The notes under the pieces: model-generated
What the model was told of the DNA's origin: nothing
Seen by the model: only the letters and a program-made list of their open reading frames with translations
Databases searched by the model: none
Made by a program: the position numbers and the translations under genes
Source: an uncultured Tateyamaria sp.
GTDB taxonomy: Bacteria; Pseudomonadota; Alphaproteobacteria; Rhodobacterales; Rhodobacteraceae
Reading direction: 5' to 3'
Assembly (NCBI RefSeq): GCF_947494755.1
Contig: NZ_CANLVZ010000001.1
Span: 124,001 to 188,000, forward strand
Length of the DNA stretch: 64,000 bases
In this document: piece after piece, positions 1 through 7,558 of the stretch
Position numbering within the stretch: position 1 is the first letter of the stretch
Layout of the letters: each line of letters begins with the position of its first letter

Positions 1-378
1 ACGGGCGCGTATCTGATTGCGCTGACGATGACCGGCATCATCATGTTCATCAATATCGGATTGCGCCCCGTTGTGACGTGGTTTTCGCGTCTGACAAAAT
101 CAGGGCAGGACGCATCGGTCGAATTTCACGTGACGCTGTCTTGCGCCCCGACAGACGAGGGTGCGGTCCGTGATCTGGCTTCTGAGATCCCCTCGACCCC
201 AGGCTTTCGCTTGCTGGGGTTGGAGCGCGAGCAGGAGGCGGACCGCGTATTGCTGGAAGTTATCGTATGCGCAGGCACGCGCGGCGAAGAGGCGCTGCGC
301 CAAAGCCTGATGCCGCTGCTGCGCGACCCTCGGGTGTCAAATCTGCATTGGCAGCGCGTGGGGGACAGCACGATTTAG
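1..378 (+). CDS. MgtC/SapB family membrane protein, C-terminal part
   Basis: The reading frame is open from base 1, so the real start lies upstream of the window and 125 codons remain. The visible part begins inside a membrane helix (LIALTMTGIIMFINIGLRPV) and continues into a soluble tail of about 90 residues that looks like the ACT-like C-terminal domain of MgtC/SapB proteins. MgtC proteins are inner-membrane proteins linked to growth in low magnesium; the biochemical role is not settled. The family call rests on the last helix and tail only, since the diagnostic N-terminal helices are missing here. The next gene, on the opposite strand, ends 65 bases away. Confidence 0.65.
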   Translation, partial: TGAYLIALTMTGIIMFINIGLRPVVTWFSRLTKSGQDASVEFHVTLSCAPTDEGAVRDLASEIPSTPGFRLLGLEREQEADRVLLEVIVCAGTRGEEALRQSLMPLLRDPRVSNLHWQRVGDSTI

Positions 379-442
379 CCGGTGGCCGACCCGAAATGAC
401 CGTCGGCTACCCGCGCGGTTACAGCCGAACCTTTGCCCCGCT

Positions 443-1114
443 TCACGCCCGCCGAAACGCCAGCAGCGCGCCGGTCGAACAGCCCGGATCGTAGGTCAAA
501 TTGGTTTGCGACATGCAATCCACGATCTTTTTGATCACGCTTGGTGCGTATTTTCGCGGATGCAGCTCGACGATGACGTGACGCACAAATCGGGGCCACG
601 GTTGATCGAACAGCGACTGCTCTGCGCCTTCGATATCCATGATGACCACGTGGGGCTTGTAGGTCTCAAAGAGGTCGGCAAGCAGCAAGGTCGGGACCTC
701 GACCACATCTTCGGGAGACGCGGTGTCATCGGCGATGGACGACCCCCAAAAGACGCGACCCACACGGAACAGCAGGTGATCGCTGCCGATGGAGTCGCCA
801 ATGACCGCGCCGTGAATGACGCGCGCGGCGCTTGCCCCGTTGCGGTCCAGGTTCTGGCGGATAACGTCGACGGTCTTGGGGTTGGCCTCGACCGTGGTGA
901 CGTTCTGGGGGGCGGTGATCTGGGCGCAGATCGAGCTTATATAGCCAACACCGCCACCCAGTTCGAGGACGCGATGATCCTTTTGAACCCGCATCCGCAC
1001 GGCCCGCGCTTCGGGGCCCTCATAGTCCTTGGACGACATCTTTTGCGTCAGCTTCTTGTCCAGCAGCGCGTCGGGCACATCCAGCGAGACATCGTCAAAG
1101 TCAAAAAGAGCCAT
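443..1114 (-). CDS. FkbM family SAM-dependent methyltransferase
   Basis: The 223-residue protein has a class I methyltransferase fold: the SAM-binding motif I reads VLELGGGVGYISSI (about residues 50-63), followed by an acidic residue at the end of strand 2 (TTVEANP) and the FkbM hallmark VVIMDIEGAEQSLF near residue 160. FkbM proteins O-methylate sugars or polyketides; in marine Rhodobacteraceae they often sit with glycosyltransferases that make surface glycans. A second FkbM gene occurs in this window at 32254-32943, inside such a cluster, so both may act on glycans. The substrate cannot be read from the sequence. The ATG at 1114 is the first good start. Confidence 0.85.
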   Translation of the reverse strand: MALFDFDDVSLDVPDALLDKKLTQKMSSKDYEGPEARAVRMRVQKDHRVLELGGGVGYISSICAQITAPQNVTTVEANPKTVDVIRQNLDRNGASAARVIHGAVIGDSIGSDHLLFRVGRVFWGSSIADDTASPEDVVEVPTLLLADLFETYKPHVVIMDIEGAEQSLFDQPWPRFVRHVIVELHPRKYAPSVIKKIVDCMSQTNLTYDPGCSTGALLAFRRA

Positions 1115-1159
1115 GGGGCCGCCCGTGTCTTAAGAGTTGTATGAATGGTGCTGCCTGCA

Positions 1160-2161
1160 CTACCGCGTCGAGGCGCGGCGCAGGATTTCGGCGGCATCCG
1201 GGCGATCAAGCAGAGTCTCGGTCACATCAAGGCCAGACAGTCCCGCATCGGTATGTGCGGTCAGTAATGCGCTGACCTCGGTGGGCACGACGGGCGCGCT
1301 GCGCGTGTCGATCAGCATGGATTCCGCAGCTATCCCTTCGGCATAGATGATCTGGTGGGTGTCAAACAGCAGCTCGAAATAGTCGACAAACCCGCCATCT
1401 TGTACGATCACTGTCTCGCCGTTGACCAGATGGCGCGCCTTGACCAGCAATTCGGAGCGGCCCGCGCCCAAACGGTCGGTGCGCTGGTAGATGAAAAGGC
1501 GGTGGCCCGGCGAGACGATCAGATCGCGATCATTGTTCAGCGTGCCCGCGCGGATGCGGATCGGGGCGAAATCCCCCACGGCGCGCACGGTCGCTTCGCC
1601 AATCCAGCGGATGGCCTGAATGCCGTCATTGCGGGTGAGGATACGGTCGCCCACGCGCAAATCCTCAATCGGTGTTTGTGCGCCCGAGGCCAGCGTGATG
1701 TGGGTGCCGCGCGTAAAGCGGGCGCAGGTCAGGTGCGCAATGCGGGTGCGTAGGTTTTCCGTGTCGATGCCCACAAGTGCGTAGTTGGTTCGTGGTGCCA
1801 GTCGCGCCATCGGCAGCAGGTAGGTCTGCGCGATGTGGCCCATCGCGTCCACCTCGACCAGCACCAGGGTATCGGTGGTTTGCCCATCCGGCGACATGAA
1901 CGTGGCGGCGCAATCCAGGTGGACCGAATTGCCCGGCTGCCCGCGCACACTGCTTTCGGCCACTGTGAAATGCGTGTCATCAAGGACGTTCAGCGTCAGG
2001 CGGTCCGTTTCGGCAGCAGCCGAAAGCCTATAGACATCGTCCAGCATCAGATCGTCCGCACATCCAATGGGGTCACCCAGATTTGCGCCCTCGCTCACCA
2101 CAAAGGCTTCGGCCTGAAAGACAGGCAGATTTTGGGTGGGGGGCAGGTGGGCTTGTGTCAT
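1160..2161 (-). CDS. Hint (hedgehog/intein) domain protein with altered catalytic position
   Basis: 333 residues. The first 145 residues are acidic and not recognised. Residues about 146-290 form a Hint_2 domain: an FTRGT start block, IEDLRVGDRILTRNDG, RIRAGTLNNDRDLIVSP and the block-B motif SPGHRLFI. Hint domains self-process proteins by an N-S acyl shift at a leading cysteine. Here the position aligned with Cys of the usual CFxxGT start is Arg148 (ARFTRGT), with a cysteine two residues earlier, so self-cleavage may be lost or shifted. No signal peptide is seen; Rhodobacteraceae Hint_2 proteins are often thought to be secreted by type I systems, which is inference here. A related gene lies at 11259-12284. 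Confidence 0.85.
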   Translation of the reverse strand: MTQAHLPPTQNLPVFQAEAFVVSEGANLGDPIGCADDLMLDDVYRLSAAAETDRLTLNVLDDTHFTVAESSVRGQPGNSVHLDCAATFMSPDGQTTDTLVLVEVDAMGHIAQTYLLPMARLAPRTNYALVGIDTENLRTRIAHLTCARFTRGTHITLASGAQTPIEDLRVGDRILTRNDGIQAIRWIGEATVRAVGDFAPIRIRAGTLNNDRDLIVSPGHRLFIYQRTDRLGAGRSELLVKARHLVNGETVIVQDGGFVDYFELLFDTHQIIYAEGIAAESMLIDTRSAPVVPTEVSALLTAHTDAGLSGLDVTETLLDRPDAAEILRRASTR

Positions 2162-2300
2162 TTAGTCGGGGTCTATTGGTCCTGTTCGCAGAACTGTAAC
2201 CTAGAATTGTGGCACCATCCGGTCAACGGCCCGGTGTTTTACTGGCGCTTGTGTGAACAGCCCGTTACCGATGGGACAACGACGATCAAGGAGAGAGATG

Positions 2301-3080
2301 ATGGATCTGGGACTTTCAGGAAAGCGGGCGGTGGTGTGTGCCTCCTCCAAGGGTTTGGGTTTGGGCTGTGCCGAGGCGTTGGCCGCTGCGGGCGTGTCGC
2401 TGGTGATGAACGCGCGCGGGGCAGAGGCGCTTGAGGCGTCCGCGCAGGCCATTCGCGACACCCATGGAGTCGACGTGGAGACCGTCGCCGCAGATGTCAC
2501 CACTTCCGAAGGGCAGGCGGCCCTGATCGAGGCGGCAGGTGACGTCGATATACTGGTCAACAACGCGGGCGGCCCCCCTCCGGGCATGTGGACGGACTGG
2601 GACCGGGATGACTTCATCGCCGCGCTGGATGCCAACATGCTGGCCCCCATTGCGCTGATCAAAGCACTGGTGCCGGGCATGATGGACCGGGGCTGGGGCC
2701 GTGTGGTCAACATCACTTCGCAATCGGTCAAGGCCCCCATCGCGGTTCTGGGCCTGTCCAATGCGGCGCGCACGGGCCTCACGGGCTATGTGGCGGGCAC
2801 CTCGCGGCAGGTCGCGGGCAGCGGTGTGACCATCAACAACCTGCTGCCAGGCATTCACGCCACCGACCGGGCGGACGCGCTGGATGGCGGTGTGGTCAAG
2901 GCCCAGGGGATCACGCTGGACGAGGCCCGCAGCCAACGCGCGGCGACGATCCCGGCGGGGCGCTATGGCACGCGGGAAGAGTTCGGGGCGGCTTGCGCTT
3001 TCTTATGCTCGCAACATGCGGGCTTTATTGTGGGACAAAACCTTCTGCTGGATGGCGGGGCGACCGTGGCCACGATCTGA
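2301..3080 (+). CDS. SDR family oxidoreductase lacking the YxxxK catalytic pair
   Basis: 259 residues with a Rossmann fold: a nucleotide-binding turn CASSKGLGLGCA (residues 13-24), NNAG at 87-90 and the catalytic-strand serine in NITS (Ser140). The tyrosine and lysine expected 13 and 17 residues later are replaced by Ser153 and Arg157 (GLSNAAR). The protein therefore belongs to a divergent SDR branch whose chemistry is uncertain, although it still ends with the usual LLLDGGATVATI tail. Start choice: an AAGGAG Shine-Dalgarno at 2288-2293 lies 7 bases before the ATG at 2301; an adjacent ATG at 2298 and a longer frame from 2253 are less likely. Its stop overlaps the start of the AlkC-like gene by one base (TGATG), so the two are probably cotranslated. 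Confidence 0.85.
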   Translation: MDLGLSGKRAVVCASSKGLGLGCAEALAAAGVSLVMNARGAEALEASAQAIRDTHGVDVETVAADVTTSEGQAALIEAAGDVDILVNNAGGPPPGMWTDWDRDDFIAALDANMLAPIALIKALVPGMMDRGWGRVVNITSQSVKAPIAVLGLSNAARTGLTGYVAGTSRQVAGSGVTINNLLPGIHATDRADALDGGVVKAQGITLDEARSQRAATIPAGRYGTREEFGAACAFLCSQHAGFIVGQNLLLDGGATVATI

Positions 3081-4207
3081 TGGCCCGCGCTCTGGCCACA
3101 TTTTCTCTGAAGGATCAACTCTTTAACGCTGAGTCTCTCGGTGATCTGGCGAATGAATTTGCAGCCGGAGTGCCGGGCTTTGACCGCGCCGCCTTTCACG
3201 CGGCGGCGTTGTCGGGCATTGCGGATCGCACGTTGATGGAGTGTCTTGATTGGTTCGCCGATTGCGCCGAACCCTATCTGGCATCGGATTTTCCAACCAT
3301 GGCGGATCAGTTGGAGGCGGCCATGCCCGCGCCACTTGACCCCACCTTGCGCGATGATGACTTTGGCCGCTTCATCCACGCGGTGCCGGGCGTTTTGGTC
3401 GTGCGCCACGGGCTCGAGGATCACAGCGACCGCGCCCTTGATCTGCTGTATGCTGCCACGAAACGGTTTTCGATGGAGTTCTATATTCGTCCCTTCCTGA
3501 ACCGCTGGCCGGATGAGACCTTGGCGCGGCTGGCGCTCTGGGCGCAGGACGAAAACTATCATGTGCGCCGATTGGTCAGCGAAGGCACAAGGCCCAAACT
3601 GCCTTGGGCGCGCAAGGTCGAGGTGGGCGGGGCGCAGACCCTGCCGCTGCTGGATGCGCTGCATGGGGATCAGACCCGCTTTGTCACGCGATCCGTGGCG
3701 AACCATCTGAATGATGTGGCCAAAGACGATCCCGCCGCGGTGCTGGACCGGCTGAGCGGATGGGAAAAAGCAGGCACGCAATCCCCGAAGGAGCTGGACT
3801 GGATGCGGCGTCATGCCTTGCGCACACTGATCAAGGATGGGCACCCCGGCGCGATGGAAATGCTGGGCTATGCGGGTGATGTCGCTGTAGATGTCGCCCT
3901 TGAGGTCGCGACACCTGTGATTGCGTTGGGAGATCCGCTGGACTTTGAGGTCACGATCACCGCATCCGAACCGGCCCCTGTGCTGGTGGACTACCGCATC
4001 CGCTTTGCCCGCCCCGGCGGCAAGACGGGAGAGAAGGTGTTCAAGCTGAAGGTGGGCAAGGTCGCGCCTGGCAAGCCGCTTGTCTTGCGCAAGGTCCATA
4101 AACTTAAGGCCAACGCGACCACATTTGCGCTTTATCCCGGTGCGCATACGGTGATTTTGCAGGTGAACGGCGTGGACCGGGCCGAGGCGGCGTTTGAGAT
4201 CACCTGA
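3080..4207 (+). CDS. DNA alkylation repair protein, AlkC-like
   Basis: 375 residues. The N-terminal two thirds are helical HEAT-like repeats with the AlkC/AlkD-type stretch RFVTRSVANHLNDVAKDDP (about residues 195-213) and WMRRHALRTLIKDGHP; this superfamily excises positively charged alkylated bases without base flipping. The last roughly 95 residues switch to a beta-rich segment (DPLDFEVTITASEPAPVLVDY onward) like the immunoglobulin-like domain described for AlkC, which helps clamp DNA. The ATG at 3080 overlaps the stop of the SDR gene, which fixes the start; a longer frame from 2993 would run far into that gene. No Ada-box or other alkylation-response site was recognised upstream. Confidence 0.85.
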   Translation: MARALATFSLKDQLFNAESLGDLANEFAAGVPGFDRAAFHAAALSGIADRTLMECLDWFADCAEPYLASDFPTMADQLEAAMPAPLDPTLRDDDFGRFIHAVPGVLVVRHGLEDHSDRALDLLYAATKRFSMEFYIRPFLNRWPDETLARLALWAQDENYHVRRLVSEGTRPKLPWARKVEVGGAQTLPLLDALHGDQTRFVTRSVANHLNDVAKDDPAAVLDRLSGWEKAGTQSPKELDWMRRHALRTLIKDGHPGAMEMLGYAGDVAVDVALEVATPVIALGDPLDFEVTITASEPAPVLVDYRIRFARPGGKTGEKVFKLKVGKVAPGKPLVLRKVHKLKANATTFALYPGAHTVILQVNGVDRAEAAFEIT

Positions 4208-4225
4208 TGCGCCCGGTCGGCGGCT

Positions 4226-4269
4226 GGTCTGTTTTGAGCACTGCTCTAAAGACGCCCACCCACCGACCC
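4226..4269. repeat. Hairpin/G-rich intergenic repeat, copy 1
   Basis: First of four related intergenic elements. On the plus strand it reads GGTCTGTTTT, a hairpin (GAGCA C TGCTC flanked by TTTT and AAA), then GACGCCCACCCACCGACCC. The outer ends GGTC and GACC can pair. The minus strand of the tail is GGGTCGGTGGGTGGGCG, four G-runs with short loops. It lies between the AlkC-like gene and the symporter gene, both on the plus strand. Confidence 0.6.
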
Positions 4270-4348
4270 AATCACGTTTATGTGCTGCTTATGGTGTGCG
4301 CCTGCGCGCCCTGCTAATTCGCGCGGGACGCATTTTGAAAGCAAGCCG

Positions 4349-5704
4349 ATGTCCCCTGTCATTCTGATCGCCAGCTTTGTATTCCTGATTGTCCTCAGTG
4401 TGTTGGCCGCACCCCGCCGCGCGACGGTCGAAGGCTTTTTCGTGGGCCGTGTCGGCACGCAGGCACCGGGATTGTGGGTGCTGGTCCTCAGCCAGGTGAC
4501 CACATGGATTTTCGCGCGCAGCCTGATGAACGCGGCCATTCTGGGCTACTTCTACGGGATTGCCGGCACGCTCGCCTACGCGGCCTATTACGGCAGTTTC
4601 CTGACTGGCGGTTTCATCGTGTCGCGCTTGCGCACGGGTGGGGCAGGGTCGGTGCAGGACTGGTTGGGCACGCGTTTTGGCGCGGTCGGGACGGGCACGT
4701 ATAATGTGGTGATCGGGCTGCGCTTGTTGTCTGAAGTCTTTGCCAATCTGCTGGTTGTGGGCCTGATCGCAGGTGCGGTGATCGCGGGCAGTGCGACCTA
4801 CGCCATCGTTCTGGTGTCCATTGTCGGTCTCGCCTACGCGGCATGGGGTGGCCTGAGTGCGGCCTTGCGCACCGATGTCGTACAGATGGCGGTGTTTCTG
4901 ATCGTCTTTGTCGTCGCTTTCGCATTCCTGATCCTCAGCCCCGGTTTCTCTTGGGGCGCGGTGCTGAGCGCGCCGGGCACGGCGGGGGCCTATAACGGCT
5001 GGGTGCTGCTGGTGGTCGCGCTGTTGCAGGTGTTTTCCTATCCGGCCCATGATCCGGTGATGATGGATCGCGGGTTTCTGGCGGATGAGGCCACGACGCG
5101 TCGGTCGTTTGTGCATGCGTTCTGGCTGTCGACGCTGTGTATCATCGGCTTTGGATTTTTCGGGATACAGGCCAGCCTTGCGGGCGCAGACTATGAGGCT
5201 GAATTGATCGGCACGTGGGCGGGGATGTTCCCGCCATGGGTCTTTGCACTGCTGATGATCTCATTGCTGGTCTCGGCCATGTCCACGCTGGATTCGGCGC
5301 TGGCCTCGGCTGCGCGGTTGGTGGTCGAAGAACTGCGCCTTGCACCCCGCTCACTGGCTGGAGGGCGCGCTGTGATGGGCGTGTTCATGGCCCTCGGGGC
5401 GGCGCTGACGCTTTGGGGCAATGCGACGCTGTTTGATGCGGTGGCGGTGAGTGGGACGGCCTCCATGTTTCTGACGCCCGTGCTGATCGTGGGGCTCGTG
5501 ATGGGGCGGGCGGTGCCGGTCTGGTCTTATGGAGTGGCGTTCGCGGCAGCGATCCTGGGGGCATTTGCATACTTCGCGCGGGGCTGGCCAAGCGTTGCCG
5601 CGCTGCTGCCCGAAGGGCACAAATACGAGCAGTTGCTGGTGATTTGCGGTGTGGTCCTTGTCGTCGGCTTTGCGGCAGTGCTTGCGGGCGCGCGCCGTGC
5701 CTGA
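4349..5704 (+). CDS. Sodium:solute symporter (SSS) family transporter
   Basis: 451 residues with about 12-13 hydrophobic membrane segments. The SSS signature is present as AYAAWGGLSAALRTDVVQ (near residue 165-182: aromatic, GG, A, TD, Q), and the later motif SAMSTLDSALASAARLVV matches the Na+-site helix of this family. It would import a small solute driven by Na+; the substrate is unknown. The ATG at 4349 gives an N-terminus that goes straight into the first helix; a longer frame from 4280 adds an unlikely cysteine-rich lead. It is followed after 36 bases by an ABC ATPase and two Lin0512 genes, an unusual combination suggesting one transcription unit. Confidence 0.88.
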   Translation: MSPVILIASFVFLIVLSVLAAPRRATVEGFFVGRVGTQAPGLWVLVLSQVTTWIFARSLMNAAILGYFYGIAGTLAYAAYYGSFLTGGFIVSRLRTGGAGSVQDWLGTRFGAVGTGTYNVVIGLRLLSEVFANLLVVGLIAGAVIAGSATYAIVLVSIVGLAYAAWGGLSAALRTDVVQMAVFLIVFVVAFAFLILSPGFSWGAVLSAPGTAGAYNGWVLLVVALLQVFSYPAHDPVMMDRGFLADEATTRRSFVHAFWLSTLCIIGFGFFGIQASLAGADYEAELIGTWAGMFPPWVFALLMISLLVSAMSTLDSALASAARLVVEELRLAPRSLAGGRAVMGVFMALGAALTLWGNATLFDAVAVSGTASMFLTPVLIVGLVMGRAVPVWSYGVAFAAAILGAFAYFARGWPSVAALLPEGHKYEQLLVICGVVLVVGFAAVLAGARRA

Positions 5705-5740
5705 TACCTCCCGACTGTTTTGATCGGGAATTGACGTGAC

Positions 5741-6826
5741 GTGACTGCGCCTCGGCTTGAAATTCGCAATCTGGTCCGCAGTTTCGGGGGCCGCCGGGTG
5801 GTGGATGGCGTCAGCCTGATCATCCAGCCCGGGCAGGTGACGTGTTTGTTGGGCCCGTCGGGATGCGGCAAGTCCACAACACTGCGCATGATTGCCGGGG
5901 TCGAGATGCAGGATTCGGGCGAGATCTATGTCGATGGCGCGTTGATCTGCGACACGAAGTTCCGCGTTCCGCCCGAACGGCGCGAGATCGGACTGATGTT
6001 TCAGGACTTCGCATTGTTCCCGCATCTGAGCGTGGCGGGCAACGTCGCCTATGGGCTGAGCGGATCGAAGGCCGAAAAACGCGCCCGGGTCGAGGAGATG
6101 CTCGACAGGGTGCGCATGTCGCGCTTTATCGACGCCTATCCACACCAACTGTCGGGGGGCGAGCAGCAGCGCATCGCGCTGGCCCGTGCGCTTGCGCCAC
6201 GTCCCCGGATCATGTTGATGGACGAGCCGTTTTCGGGGCTTGATAATCGCCTGCGCGACGACATTCGCGATGAGACGCTCGCCATCCTCAAGGAAGAGGA
6301 CACGGGCGTCTTGCTGGTCACGCATGAACCGGACGAGGCGATGCGCATGGCGGACGAGATTGCGCTGATGCGCGACGGTGTGATTGTGCAGCGCGGTGCG
6401 CCCTATAATGTCTACACCCGGCCCGTGGATCGTGCCTCGGTCGCGTTTTTCAGTGATGCCAATCGATTGCGGTCGGTGGTTGAGGGCGCGTTGGCGATGA
6501 CCCCATTTGGCCGCTTTCTGGCCCCTGGTGTGTCGGATGGAACGCCGGTGGACATCGTGTTTCGCCCCCAACACGTCAAGATCGACTTTGACCGCGCAGG
6601 TGTCGGCCCCGGACCCACTCCGACCGAAGGGACTGCGGCACGCGCGCACGTGATCCGTGCGCGGTTCATGGGCAACGAAAGCCTGATCGAATTCCGCATG
6701 GACGACACCGGCGCGATCATCAAATCCACCGTGCCGGGTGTGTTCCTGCCTCCTGCGGATACGGTGATGTGGCTGCGCATCCGTCGCGACAAATGCTTTG
6801 TTTTTGAGAGTGGAGAGGGCCCATGA
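5741..6826 (+). CDS. ABC transporter ATP-binding protein (FbpC/PotA-like), no permease nearby
   Basis: 361 residues. Walker A GPSGCGKST is at 38-46, the Q-loop at MFQDFALFPHLS, the signature LSGGE at 137-141, Walker B IMLMDEP at about 157-163 and the H-loop in LLVTHEPDEA. The last 110 residues form a TOBE-like domain as in importers for ferric iron, thiamine, putrescine or sugars (FbpC, ThiQ, PotA, UgpC). No permease or binding protein gene lies beside it, so its partner is elsewhere or it serves something other than a classical importer. The start is a GTG; no closer ATG exists. Its stop overlaps the next gene by four bases (ATGA). Confidence 0.88.
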   Translation: MTAPRLEIRNLVRSFGGRRVVDGVSLIIQPGQVTCLLGPSGCGKSTTLRMIAGVEMQDSGEIYVDGALICDTKFRVPPERREIGLMFQDFALFPHLSVAGNVAYGLSGSKAEKRARVEEMLDRVRMSRFIDAYPHQLSGGEQQRIALARALAPRPRIMLMDEPFSGLDNRLRDDIRDETLAILKEEDTGVLLVTHEPDEAMRMADEIALMRDGVIVQRGAPYNVYTRPVDRASVAFFSDANRLRSVVEGALAMTPFGRFLAPGVSDGTPVDIVFRPQHVKIDFDRAGVGPGPTPTEGTAARAHVIRARFMGNESLIEFRMDDTGAIIKSTVPGVFLPPADTVMWLRIRRDKCFVFESGEGP

Positions 6827-7167
6827 GTGGACCAATGATCGTGGAATTTGGGCTTGGAACATCGCTCCGGCGAGGAAGCTATACCGAAGCCGCTGCGCGT
6901 GCGGTGCGGGCTGCCTTGTGGCGCAATTCGATCAACCTGGCCGAATATATGGGCGTGTCCAAAGAGGACATGGTGATTGAAGTGCGCATTGGATGCGCGC
7001 AGCCCGATCGGGTGGATGTGTCCGTTCTGGCTGAGGTGTTTCCCTACGGGTCCACCTCTTTTGTGGTGGAGAAGGGCGGGCTGGACGTGGTGCGCCCAGA
7101 CGGCGCCGGCAATCCGACGGTAATGGCGCAGGCGGCGTTGATCGTGTCGGTGGAGGGTGCGGCATGA
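6823..7167 (+). CDS. Lin0512 family protein, first copy
   Basis: 114 residues, matching the small conserved Lin0512 family of unknown function by its layout: a GLGTSLRRG start, an alternating strand-helix pattern, the VRIGCAQPDRVDV strand, FPYGSTSFVVEKGGLDVV and a final hydrophobic strand. The fold looks like a small alpha-beta protein with the conserved VEKGGLDV loop. It is cytoplasmic (no signal peptide or membrane helix). It overlaps the ABC ATPase upstream and its own paralogue downstream by four bases each, so the three are translationally coupled and may form a heteromer of the two Lin0512 proteins. No catalytic residue can be named. Confidence 0.8.
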   Translation: MSGPMIVEFGLGTSLRRGSYTEAAARAVRAALWRNSINLAEYMGVSKEDMVIEVRIGCAQPDRVDVSVLAEVFPYGSTSFVVEKGGLDVVRPDGAGNPTVMAQAALIVSVEGAA

Positions 7168-7499
7168 GTGAGCAGCGGTTGATCATTGAGATGGCCCAAG
7201 GCGTTGATCTGCATGGGCGCGACGACACCAAAGCGGCGCGGCGCGCGGTCGAGCAGGCCTTGCAGGGCGCGTCCCTGCCGATCTTTGGCACGCTGGATGT
7301 GGAGCGCGATACCATGCGGGTGGTCGTTCATATCGGTGTGCGGCGCCCCGAGGTGGTCGATGTGGCGGTGATTGCCGGGCTCTTGCCTTATGGATCGGTC
7401 GAGGTTGTCGTGGAAAAGGGCGGCTTGGATGTGCCTGTGGCAGGCGAAGTACATGTAATGGCTGTGGCTGCGCTAGAGGTTTTCCTGCCTGTCCGCTGA
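7164..7499 (+). CDS. Lin0512 family protein, second copy
   Basis: 111 residues, a diverged tandem paralogue of the preceding gene. It keeps the same blocks: EMAQGVDLHGRDDTKAARRAV, VVHIGVRRPEVVDV, LPYGSVEVVVEKGGLDVPV and a C-terminal hydrophobic strand. The first copy has GLGTSLRRG where this one has AQGVDLHGRD, so the two differ most at the N-terminal loop, as expected for subunits that have divided roles. Function is unknown. The ATG overlaps the previous stop (ATGA). The gene is followed by a hairpin repeat and then a convergent WYL regulator. Confidence 0.8.
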   Translation: MSEQRLIIEMAQGVDLHGRDDTKAARRAVEQALQGASLPIFGTLDVERDTMRVVVHIGVRRPEVVDVAVIAGLLPYGSVEVVVEKGGLDVPVAGEVHVMAVAALEVFLPVR

Positions 7500-7508
7500 T
7501 CGTCGTGC

Positions 7509-7558
7509 GGCTCTGTTTGCAGGCACAAAGACGCCCGCCCGCCGACCCCGGTGGCGGG
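7509..7558. repeat. Hairpin/G-rich intergenic repeat, copy 2, with extra stem-loop
   Basis: Second copy of the element seen at 4226. The conserved tail ACGCCCGCCCGCCGACCCC is intact (minus strand GGGGTCGGCGGGCGGGCG) while the inner hairpin is weak (TTTG and CAAA only). An additional perfect stem CCCGCC/GGCGGG with a 9-base loop spans 7538-7558 and ends at the stop codon of the convergent WYL gene; it may terminate the Lin0512 transcript. Confidence 0.55.

Noticed and set aside
2184-2194. GTTC-GCA-GAAC palindrome between the Hint and SDR genes
   Set aside because: The alphaproteobacterial SOS box is a direct repeat (GTTC-N7-GTTC), and this is a short inverted repeat, so it is not a LexA site; too short to call an operator.
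5351-6862. Long minus-strand open frame opposite the ABC ATPase, 503 codons
   Set aside because: It lies antisense to a clear ATPase gene, has a His/Arg/Gln-rich composition and no recognisable domain; such frames are common in GC-rich DNA.
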